64,000 nt of DNA, from assembly GCA_034687125.1 (NCBI GenBank), contig JAQGBZ010000125.1, positions 98,692 to 162,691 of the forward strand. Reading direction: 5' to 3'. Of this stretch, positions 49,175 through 60,080 are shown one piece after another (position 1 is the stretch's first letter; the number at the start of each line of letters is the position of its first letter). The notes under the pieces were generated by a model. It had not been told where the DNA came from. It saw only the letters and a program-made list of their open reading frames with translations, and did not search any database. The position numbers were made by a program, and so were the translations under genes. This DNA is from Neelides folsomi (Eukaryota; Arthropoda; Collembola; Neelipleona; Neelidae).

Positions 49175-52100
49175 ATGAAGATTAAAGTTTTAAGTCGGAA
49201 TCCTGATAATTACACCCGAGAGACTAAACACGACATTCACAAACTTCCTAGGAATTATGACCCGGCCCTTCATCCCTTTGAGATGGAGCGTGAATACACG
49301 AGGGCCCTCAACGCTGCAAAATTGGAACGAGTATTCGCAAAGCCTTTTCTTGGAGCTCTTGATGGCCATTGTGATTTGATCTCATGTTTGGCCAAACATC
49401 CCTATCAATTATCATGGCTTTACTCTGGATCAGCTGATGGAGTTGTAAGTGAAAATTCATTAACTATCACACATGCAAATAATTCAATTAATTTATTATT
49501 TTTTATTAAATGTTCAATGCATGTAAATTGATAAATAACATATTTACTACATATAACAAATTATTAAATTAAATTAAATAGGAATTATAGTTAAAATAAT
49601 ATATTCTCATAAAACATTTTATGTTCAGTATAAATATAAATTATTATTACGTGTTAAAGTTGCACGCCAATAAATTATTAGGTTAATTTACGAGTTATTT
49701 TAGTAATTATTATAATTTAATTTAAAATATTGAATCTTGAGAGTATTCCGACTCGTCCCGTATGTGGCATCCCGTTGTTTTATTCATGTGATCGTAGATG
49801 TGTCCTTCAAATATGTAATATTTGATAAGGGCGTAGGAGACCATGATGAGAGGAACGAGGATGATGATAGTTAAAAAGATTCCTTGGATCATTCGTGTTC
49901 GAAATGTTTGAACGTCCAAAGTCTCTGAACTTCTTTGATAAATCTTGTTAATTTGATCCATCATGTATATTTTGATCATTATTATATTGTTAATTCACGA
50001 GTTCCTCCTTAGCCCTTTTCGATTTTGAGAGATTTTCTAATTACAAATTAGATTTTCAAAGTAAGCAATTGGGAATTAATGTATTAATCAACTAACATTT
50101 TACCTTAAATAGTGGAGGTTTAAGGATTCTAATAATTTCATTTTACGATTTTATGATCGAATTGTTCGAGGGCTTTTCAATTTAGAACAAGAGTAATTAA
50201 ACTAATATTTAATTGTTAATTTGTTAAAGTTCTTCCTTCCTTATTAATTATTGTTATTAGAAGTAAAGACTCGATTGTTCAAGGGTTACAAATTGAGACA
50301 ATTAAGTTTAGTTTAGCATATTGAGCTCTACTTCAATTAATTAGAATTATCAGAAAATAATGTTTACCAAGTATTCATTTCATATTTCCTGCATTCATTA
50401 TATGCACGCAACATTAAATATAAGTATAAAATTAATGGATAGAAATTCACTTGAACTATTTGCATGTTTAACTTCGAGATTAACGTTATTATTGAGGTTA
50501 GCCAGGTTAGCTCTACTATTATGATTTAGATTGAATAGATTGCTCTTGAAAACTCTTTTGATGTTTATTTATTACGCATAAATATTATACAAGTCATAAA
50601 TTCAACGTTTAGATGAAAGCAATGTACAATCAATATAGACAAACAAAAATTATTTTTCAAATCATAATGATGAATAATATTGTTTTAATATTATTCTTAC
50701 TTTAGTAAGTTATGTTTTACGACATTTAATGAAGAGTATCAATAATATTTGCCAATAACGTCACAAATATTCGAAAATAGTGAAAGTTTAACATTTAATT
50801 TTATAACCATTATTTCATATTACCATCTAAATATGTAATTTTTAATTGCACGATAGTTTAGGACAATAAATCTAACTTTGTCAATGTCTTTATTTATTCT
50901 ATATAATTTTTAATTATTCAGAATTGTTAAGTCTATTTAGTTGCGAATTGAATTGATGTTAGTTGTTATTATGAAATGAATGTTATTAAAAGTTTTTTTT
51001 ACTTTCTTTAGATCAAGCATTGGAACATCCCAAGACGAAGTTGCCTTAGAACGATTCAAGGGCATGAGGGATATGTTCGAGGCCTTGCTTTCACACCTGA
51101 CTCAGAAACCCTTATTTCAGTCGGGGATGACAAAAATATTCGATTTTGGAATGCTGATCCAACTGATGAGGATTTCAATACTGGAGATCAACCAATCACT
51201 CCTAAGCATACAATCATTACTAAAGTACGAGTACTTTCATGCATCCATCCTCTACATTTACTTATAAAAAATTTCAATGTAAATTTATATGTTTAATGAT
51301 AGTGATATAACTTGAAAACTTGCTGAGCTTGAATATAAAATTATAATTTAATACAATATTTTCAGTATCAAATGAACAGCATTACGAGTCATTCGAAAAA
51401 GCGTCTATATGCAACTTGTGGCGACGGCTGTTTACTTTGGGAAGCTGAAAGGAACGAACCGATTGAGAAATTCGAATGGGGCGTTGACACACTCAACACT
51501 GTCAAATTCAACAATTCGCAAACTAACATACTTGGTAAGGATTTAAAACTTTATAATGTTTAGTACTAAACGACAACGACATTAAAATCTTTATCATAAT
51601 AATAAAAATCTTACTTTTTTACTGCTGAAGCTGAATCCAAGCATGTTAAATTATAACAATTTATTGTGTTATTTCTGAATTCCAGGTGCGTGTGGAAATG
51701 ATAGGAGTATAATTCTTTACGATATTCGTGGACGGAATCCTCTGAGGAAGATTGTGATGAAGATGAGGAGCAATTCACTTTGTTGGAATCCAATGGAGCC
51801 TTTTGTTTTTGCCGTAGCTAATGAAGATTACAAGTACTCAATTTTGAACAAAATACATTATTTCGATAATTTAAATTATTCATTGTATAAAACATTATAA
51901 TTATATATAATATAATATTTTATTTTGTTTTTTAGTGTTTACTCATTTGATATGCGAAGATTGAAGTTTCCACTTAACATTTACAAAGACCACACTGAAG
52001 CTGTTATTGATGTCGATTTCAATCCAACAGGAAAAGAAATGGTGACAGGGAGTTATGACAAGACTGTGAGGATTTTTGAAACTGACAAGGTTTGGATTAT

Positions 52101-52883
52101 AAAATTCGTTTTTTGTATTAAAATTGTAAACTGTTAATGATTCAAATAACTAATTTGATTTTAGAAATGTGTTTAATTAGATGTTCAATTTCTCCTTTCG
52201 ATTCTTTCCAGGGCCATTCTCGAGATGTTTACCATACGAAACGGATGCAGAGAGTGACTTCAGTCCAATGGAGCTTAGATAGCAAATATCTCCTCACTGC
52301 TTCGGACGAAATGAACATTAGGATTTGGAAGGCCAAAGCTTGGGAAAAACTGGGCATTGTAATTTAAAAACAATTAAAAAACAATCTGCATAAATAATAA
52401 AATTACATATTCAATGTTTCTTTCTCTAAATGGATATACCTAGATAAAGATATAATATACAATGATCGGGAAAATGAGGTTAAATGTATTTTTTTGAATT
52501 TAAGGTCAAAACAAGAGAACGAGACGCTTTGAATTACAGCGAAGCTCTGAAAGAGAAATTCGCTCATTTCCCTCAAGTGAAGCGGATCCTTCGACACAGA
52601 CAAGTACCAAGACATGTTTATTCGGCCAAGAAAGAGCAAAGGATTATTAATGATTCGAAAAAGCGAAAGTGAGATTTATATAATTTATAAAATTATACTA
52701 TCATAAAAATAACCTATAGATGCAATTCGCATTAAATTCAACAATTTATACAAAGTGTAGAAAAATATTAAAATGTTTTATATATTTATTTTCAGGGAAG
52801 GCAATCGACGAGCTCATACAAAACCTGGTACAATTCCTTTCGTCTCCGAACGAACCAAAAATGTCATACAGGAACAAGAATAA
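49175..52883 (+). CDS. DCAF13: DCAF13/Sof1 WD-repeat protein, ribosome biogenesis
   Basis: Eight exons (49175-49444, 51012-51224, 51366-51534, 51686-51833, 51936-52089, 52212-52358, 52505-52668, 52796-52883) join in frame to 450 residues, matching the family (human 445). Sof1/DCAF13 is a nucleolar component of the U3 processome needed for 18S rRNA, and in animals also a substrate adaptor of CUL4-DDB1. The N-terminus KVLSRNPDNYTRET is a hallmark. WD repeats follow, for example GHEGYVRGLAF, SVGDDKNIRFW, NPTGKEMVTGSYDKTVRIF and SDEMNIRIW. The C-terminal Sof1 domain has RHRQVPRHVYSAKKE then NRRAHTKPGTIPFVSER. The first intron is long (1.57 kb) and holds a small antisense ORF. Confidence 0.95.
49722..49979 (-). 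CDS. Small single-span membrane protein, nested candidate gene
   Basis: An 85-residue frame with ATG start lies antisense in the first intron of DCAF13, without introns. The protein has a polar, basic N-terminal half, one clear membrane span (IFLTIIILVPLIMVSYALI, about residues 34-52) and a polar C-terminus with two Asp/Glu-rich turns and one Cys. The frame is visibly richer in G and C than the AT-rich intron around it, as real exons in this window are. No family recognised. Possible start codons are at residues 1, 6 and 7. It could also be the single exon of a larger gene or a chance frame. Confidence 0.45.
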   Translation of the reverse strand: MIKIYMMDQINKIYQRSSETLDVQTFRTRMIQGIFLTIIILVPLIMVSYALIKYYIFEGHIYDHMNKTTGCHIRDESEYSQDSIF

Positions 52884-53232
52884 TTTATTGTTTCTTTACG
52901 TCTCTATTTTAATAATAAATACTTGTGTTTACAATTCTTCTCTATTATATCTTTTTTGTAAATCGGAAAACCATATACCTAAGCTAATAAAAACTGAAAC
53001 TCTAAAATTGCTTTTTAGCATTTTCATTAAATTATTTACGACTTTGTTTTTTAAAAAAAGAAGGGGAAATAAAGGCAAATAATGAAATGAGTTATAAAAT
53101 ATATAAAAGACACAAATCATGTTAAAGTTTAAAAAGTAAAAAGGGATCCTATGATTATCAATCAACGATTAAAACTACTCTAATCTAAGTAATCTAAGAG
53201 AAATCACGAGTTGACCATAAAAGAAATCACTG
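52884..53232. other. Convergent intergenic region
   Basis: About 350 bp between the DCAF13 and Hop2 stop codons, AT-rich, with 3' UTR sequence only. Confidence 0.6.
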
Positions 53233-54128
53233 CTAATCAGTTGGAAAAATGACTCCGACATCTTCGTCCGTCTCCACGCCTATGTCTTCAAAAAGAGCTT
53301 TCTTCGTTCCTGGATAGCTTTCCATCAACATGTCAATGATATCCTTGTGAGTTCTTTTCCTCGTTCGCCATTCTTTCAGAACGGTTGCTCGACGATTCCG
53401 TTGAGCTTTCCGCTCTTCAGGGTCGACGATTGTCGTTCGTTCTGACAACTTTTTGTACTTTTCTTCCATCACTTTGATTTCTCCATTCAACTGAAATAAG
53501 TATAATGAATATTTCGTTTTAATCAATATATCACAAGACATTAGCTATAGCTTTTGGAATTTATTATTAAGGGTTTGTTGAATTTACTCTTTCATGTTTA
53601 AAAACAAGATTCATCTATTACTTGATTTAACTGATTGGTGGCTTCTTCCTTTGTGAGAGAACTGACGAGATCTTTCTGTTCTAACAACAAAGCCTTGACG
53701 GTTCCTTCCGTCTCTTTCAGCAAATTTTCCTTCTCGACTATCTGGGATTCCATGGCTGAGATTTCTTCGGGTTTCACTGTTGGAAGATGACTTTGATCCA
53801 CCAAATAAACTTTCTGCTTCCCATACACCTTTTCACGAATCGATCCATCCTGAGAATAATTCCATTATAATTACGATGAAATTGTTATTTACTATAAGAA
53901 ATTTTTTAATTAGAGTTAAATTGTAAAAAATAATTTGTCAAGTTATTGTAAATTAAAATGTAATCATACTTCAACCAATTTATCGAGTCCTTTTTGTACG
54001 GCTGTCTTTCCATGCTCTTTGTGAAGGTTGTTGAATATGTCATTGACACTATAAGGTCGATTCTGTGCTCGGAGGTATTTGAGGACTGCATCACCCGCCG
54101 AACTCTCTTTATCTTTTCCTTTACTCAT
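53233..54128 (-). CDS. PSMC3IP: Hop2/PSMC3IP meiotic recombination protein
   Basis: Three exons (54128-53970, 53849-53622, 53490-53233) join in frame to 214 residues (human 217). Hop2 works with Mnd1 to stimulate Dmc1 and Rad51 strand exchange in meiosis. The N-terminal winged helix (about 12-75) contains VLKYLRAQNRPYSVNDIF and ends REKVYGKQKVYLVDQ. It is followed by a coiled coil (about 85-150) and a C-terminal helical part with KEWRTRKRTHKDIIDMLMES and an acidic end (FEDIGVETDEDVG). Length and order of all parts match the family. The gene suggests an intact Dmc1/Hop2-type meiotic pathway, which some insects such as Drosophila have lost. Confidence 0.94.
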
Positions 54129-54697
54129 CTTGGATTAATCAGAACTACTTGGACTTGGAATAGATAAAAGTGATAAGAAAGAAAGAAACATTTAATGGAA
54201 ATATGTTTATCTGCACCAATTTAATACACAAACCAAAAAGTATTTTTCACAGTCGTATTCGAAAGTATAAGAAGAATAAAAGTGAACTGAAAACTGGAAA
54301 GAAAGGAAAGCAATGCAATATGCAAATTATGCAATGAGCATAGCAAAATACAAAATTAAAATGAGAAAATTATGAATTTCGCATAATCATGAGCGCGATG
54401 TAGGACAATGCGAACTGTAAAGTTTCATACGAGCCCTAACAAGCTTTGCAAAACGTTATTTTTCTTTCAATGGGCCTTCACATGGAATTTTCACTCACGG
54501 AAATTTTAGCATCACATTCCCCGATTGATTAATTTTTAAATCAACTAAAAATTTAATTGATCCCCAAAGATATGAATCCAACATTTTCTCAGTTTGTTTA
54601 ATAATAATTAGATTAAACTTTGAGAAAAATAGGGGAACGAAAGATAGATCTTTCAGACACTTTTATCATTACTATTTTATTATCTTACAATTTAGCA
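54129..54697. promoter_or_regulatory. Head-to-head promoter region, Hop2 / unknown membrane protein
   Basis: 569 bp between divergent start codons. No specific element was identified. Confidence 0.45.
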
Positions 54698-57600
54698 ATG
54701 AAAAAAGCAAGATTGGATGCTTTATTTTCGGACACAAGTTCATCAAATGATAATACCAGCAGATCAACAATTAGCATTGATATTGGTAGTTTTTAACAAA
54801 TACCCTACTCTGATTTGATCAATTATAATTTTCATTTTTACCCATCAATAATCTTGTAATGGTCGCTAGAAAGGGTTCTGTGGTGAATAAAATAAATACT
54901 CTTAAAATTATTAACGTTTTTGTAGAAACAGCAGCTACAGAAGACGAAGCAGTCGCTTTGGATCGCAATAACAACAGACGTAAACATGCGGACAGCGATA
55001 GCGATTCTTGGGCCAGCGATTCATCCAGCGAATTTGATCCGGAATACATAAAACTACGCCAGGAAATGTCACATGAAGAAGAACTCCAAATGAAGTATTT
55101 GAGTCTTCTCAAAAACAATCCCAACCACCCTGTCAATTCCATTGACTTTTCTTCAATGCGGCCACAATTCTTGCATGCAAGTTCAATGTTTGACAAAGAT
55201 TTCATCGATTCTTATTTGCTCGCTGTGGGTCATTTGCGCCGGGATGAGGATTTGGTTCAAAGAGCAGCTTCAAGAGCTTCAGATCTAGGAATGAAATTGT
55301 AAACTTAACCTACTTCACAATAGATTTTCTGCCTCTAAAGTCTTAATGGACAAATATGTCATTTAGTCATTTCATTTGGGATATTTCTCAAATCCTTATT
55401 TAAATGATAAGTATTATTAATATTTAATGAATTTTTCATGATTCGATGTGTTTTTAAGAACTCGAGTGGACCCATTAATTAAAAATCAAGAAGGCGACGA
55501 CTTAGATTTTGACAGGAACATGAACGTAATTGGAAAAGAAGGACTCAGATTAAGAAAGAGCAAAGTTGCTCCTGCTCCAACGAAAGAACGGAAAGGAGTC
55601 AAAATCAAGGAAGTGAACGAAGTTAAAAAGACGGAAAGAATCATTCAACCAAAATCAAAACCCAAACCGAATCAAAATAAAAAATCAAAGGACAATCCCA
55701 ATACAAGAAGGAAACAACAAAACGAAAGAAATGATGACCGAAGAGATTTAAATCAAGGAGATGAGGATCGGAGGGCAAGAAATCAACGAGATCCGAATCG
55801 GAGAGATGCAAATCAAAGAGTCGAAAATCAAAGGCATCAACTGCAAAAACCTCCTAATTCCAAACGACCAAAGAAACTTGGAGCCGGGAAAAAGAAAACC
55901 AAATTGACCGAGGAAGAACGAGAAAGACGGAAGAACGAACTTTGGCAAATTGAACAAGAAATCATTACAAGGCGAAATTCTCTTTTGAGACTAAAAGCTG
56001 AACGAGAAGATCTTCGAACTGATGTTGTTCTTCTGGCCCGTACTGTTGCCCATCTCCGCGAAGAAGAAATCTTTCGTCAGCGACGGCTCAAACAACAATT
56101 GCTCACTGACCGAGAACGTGAAGTTCATCGACGGAAACACCCTTACGATGATGAAAAACGGACCAAAGAAAAGAGATTATTCCGTAAGTTACAGTCCCGC
56201 CAAAGAGAGAAACATTTGAAGCAATTGAAGGAAAATCGACGAAAACGAAAGGCTTCGCGACATACACGAGGACATGGACATCGACGAAGGCGACATCGTA
56301 CAAGGAAATGGGATCGTCCTATTCTCAGAGCTCGAAGCGGCGATACGAATATTCAAAAGTCTATTCAAAAAATCAAGGAATGGAAAATCTCGACGGCCAA
56401 ACACGGATTTTCTGAAAGTGATGTTGTCGCGTTAGATAGGCAATTTATGGCACATCGATCTTCAAGATCATCAAAGTAAATTTAAATTATTTAAATATTT
56501 GTTAATGAATTTAGTTAATAAATACTCTATATTATCAAAATATTAGGTTAAGTCATATCTTATACAATATTTTACAATTGCACATTAAATTAATTGTCAA
56601 TTTTAAATTCAATGCCTATATTCTTACATAATTATTCTCATCATTTAGAGGCAAAGAAGAAGGCGGCGATGGTGAAGGTGAAGAAACTGGAGGAAGTGGG
56701 AGACGAATAAGTGGTCGACATGGCCGACATGGCAGACATCGACATGGTAATCATGGACATGGGAAACATCGTCACATGAGGTCAAAAAAACCAAGCGACG
56801 ACGGATTTAAAGTAATCCATAAAGCTGGTGAGCCAACCGAAAAGAGTAAAAATGTTCTTGAGAGGAAACGGAAGGGATTGGCACAGGTGGACCCTTATAT
56901 GTACAGATCAGATAGCAATTCGGCGGATCATCACTTGGATGCTCCTGAGAGGAACGATGAATGGTTAGAGCTTTCCTCTTCTGATGCAGAGCAACATGAA
57001 CTTTACATCAAGAAACTTGGAAAAAAGAAACTTCCCTGGTATAGGTTCTCGAAATTAAATTTATTAAAATTTAATAATTAAGTATAATGTGTATCGTAAA
57101 GTATTTTCTGTTTCTACTATGATATAATATTGCTTAACCAGATTGATTAAACCTTTTTGTTATTTGTAAACTTTATTATACTTATAAAGAACGGTAAATG
57201 ACATGATTTTCTTAGGATGGAAATCATGCTCGATTTTGAATCTCAGAGGTTAATTCAGACACTCAAACCGTTTTTCATCGCTTTGAAATTCTCAGGACGC
57301 CTTTTCTTCTTTTTGGATAAGAATATCTTCAATGGACTCGTGATGTTAAAAATGGACCGAAGCAATTTGGTTTAAATGCTATACTATAATATTTTATCTA
57401 ATATTTAATAATCTTAATTTAAAATGTAACTTATTTATTAATATTTAATATTAAAGCCATTTATAAAGAAATGGTTAAAGTTAAAAGGAATCTTTTAGGC
57501 TGTGTTTGAAATCAGTTCTGCTTTGCTCTGGGTTTCAATGGTTTTTGTTTTGATGGGGATGACTGATGTCTTTTTCTTTTCAAGTGCTTCCGACACTGTT

Positions 57601-59611
57601 TATCATAATTATAGGTATTTTCCTTTTCAATCAAAAATGCTCTTTTGGAAAATAACACCATTTTCTTATTATTTACAAGAACCTTAATTTAAATTTTCTA
57701 ATTTTAGATACATAGAAGAAATTGAATCGGATAAATATTTGCTCTTTGTTCTTTATATCATGATTTCGTTGACCATCGCGGCTGTGGGAAGTTTAACGAC
57801 GCTCCTCCGAGACGGCATTTACATTGTCAACTTCATCAACACCCTAATGGGTGGAAATTCTAATATGGAAATGAGTGGGACGAGCGGAGTTCGTTTAGCA
57901 TGCATTTTGAATTTGTGTCTTTTCCTCATTGTGGCGGCCATTTTAATCCTTTCTTTCATGCTTAACTGGCCACCACACATGCGTGAAGGACACGGATTGT
58001 TCGCCATGTATTTGCTTAGAAGTTTCTTCAGTCGAATTCGAATTGCATCTGACAGCTTCATCTTTGCAACCCAAGTCTTCGGATTAGCTCTTCATCTTTA
58101 CGCCTATTGGTGCATTCGGTGTTTTTACGCTATAATTCAAATCTCAGCAGTTCTCATTCAAAATCTCGCTAAACAATGGAATTTCAGATTTGGGCTTCAG
58201 TTTAAACAATGTAAGAATTGTTAACTTAAATGTTAACATATTTAAAGCAATGATATTTAAATTAACATGTAAATGAATGACTGATTTTTATACTTTTTAT
58301 TCAGTTGCCATCAACGTGAAGGGCCATTTCCCGCGTTTAACCTTGGGCAATTCAAACAAAAAAGTTTTTCTACAGCATCGAATGCTCGTTGGATTCACGA
58401 GGGACTTTGGAAACATTTTCCCATACTTCATTTTCATGTATTATATATTTTATGTAAGTATTTATATTTGTTTACTAAAGTAAATCTTTGGACAATATTT
58501 TGGATTCATTAATACAAGTTGTATGTTAACAATTGATTCTCAAAATCTCAAATGAAAGCATTTCCTTCACTTTATTACAGCTTTCATTATTTACCAAAAT
58601 CCTCATTGACATGTTTTTCTACGATGTCGTGAAGAATGTTGCCGATTTGAATAGAACAGAAAGTTTTGCACGGCATAAAACTCCAAGAGAGATTTGGGGT
58701 GGTTTCAAGGAAGAATATTTGAAAGATCCGTATGGAAACTATACGAATATTAACGACACTCATGTGTTACCAGTTACAATGGAATTGCGAGTAAGTAGTG
58801 ATGACCATGCTAATGGTTTATAATTAAATTTATATTATAGGTATAAAGCATCACAATATCTTTCACAATTTTTAATTGAAGCTGATTGAATAACTTAGCT
58901 ATTACTTTTTTAGCTCCACAATAGGAAAATGGAAGATATGATCTCGATGTTATTCGTTTTGATACTCATGTTCATTGATTTCATCTTTGTGACGCAGTAC
59001 GTGGATGAGGCCACAAGATGCGTAAGTTGGCTCAATATATTGTGCATTAATTAAAATAAGCTTGGTATTAATGATTAACTTGTATAATATGTTTTCTTGA
59101 ATGAAGGTTATGGAAGGATTCGAATTTGTGCGCCGTAAAGGCTTAATTTTAAGTGAATCGAGTCACGACCGTCGTTTGGTGAGTTTATTTTAGTTTTTTG
59201 GCAAGAGTAAAAACCGCTGATCATTCATTAATATGAAAATACAAAAAGATAACAAGTCGAATTAGCAAACAAATAAATTTTAAATTATTTGATTTACTTA
59301 GATCTATAGTCTTCAATGGGGGTTTGAACGGAAGGATCCTCCAATCATCACTTGCGCTAACATGTTCGAAGTTGGACGGAGATCAATGATTAGGGTAATT
59401 AACAATTCATTATTTATTCCATTTACTAACACACAAGATAAATACTTTTCACTAACAATTCATCATGAATCTTCAGGCTGTAGGATTTGCTGTAGCCATC
59501 TTTGCCCTCTATGTCCAAATTAGTCAAAGTACAACAAAAGCGAAGACACGGGAAAGACATGATGGTTCTTTAAATCACACTTGCCTTCATCCTAACATTA
59601 GAATAATTTAA
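54698..59611 (+). CDS. Large multi-span membrane protein, unknown family
   Basis: Thirteen exons (54698-54785, 54926-55298, 55459-56475, 56649-57044, 57216-57369, 57499-57614, 57708-58210, 58305-58453, 58581-58790, 58914-59021, 59107-59178, 59302-59394, 59477-59611) join in frame to 1137 residues. All phases agree, including the donor at 55299 that avoids the nearby stop and joins two parts that look like separate genes. Residues 1-150 are acidic/Ser-rich then helical. 155-490 are extremely Lys/Arg/Glu-rich, with N-Q-R-D repeats and a predicted coiled coil. 495-525 are His/Gly/Arg-rich (RHGRHGRHRHGNHGHGKHRH). From about 678 there are some seven hydrophobic spans (near 680, 724, 780, 840, 918, 1012 and 1095), with a glycosylatable loop (NRTES, NYTNIND) between the fifth and sixth. 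I recognise no family. Transport, channel or receptor roles are all possible. Confidence 0.85.
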
Positions 59612-60080
59612 TTAATTCGATTAATAAGGCAAACCTTAATATTTTTAATTGAATTGAATGTTTGTATGGATTTATTTGTGCAATTTTGTATGCACCTATA
59701 TAATATATAATAATTATGATTGAATTAGGTAGTAATACATGTTTTTTATGTATTTACAGAATTTTTTCTTAATTAACATTAAAATCATTAAATATTTAAT
59801 TGCAATCAGATTTAGTCTCACTCATGCTCTCAAGTTTTTTATCGATGGTTTATTTAATACTAATTTTTTGTGGATAACCTAGTACAGAGATATGTTAAAT
59901 GGTTCTAAACATTTATAATGATTTTAGGTATTTAAATTAAATTAAACTAATTTTTAATTAATTCAATAGTTATTAAAATTTGAAATCCCGATAATAATTA
60001 GACATTTAATACAAAAATATTTTTGAATGGTCTTCATAAATTGTGGATTCCGATTGGTTTTAGTTGTATTGTCCGTGTTG
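59612..60080. other. Convergent intergenic region
   Basis: About 470 bp between the stop codons of the unknown membrane protein and the modular secreted protein, AT-rich, with 3' UTR sequence. Confidence 0.6.

Noticed and set aside
55303-55458. A gene boundary between two plus-strand genes at the TAA after ...GMKL
   Set aside because: A donor at 55299 lies just before the stop, in phase 2, and fits the phase-2 acceptor at 55458. The next frame has no ATG at its start. One gene is the simpler reading.
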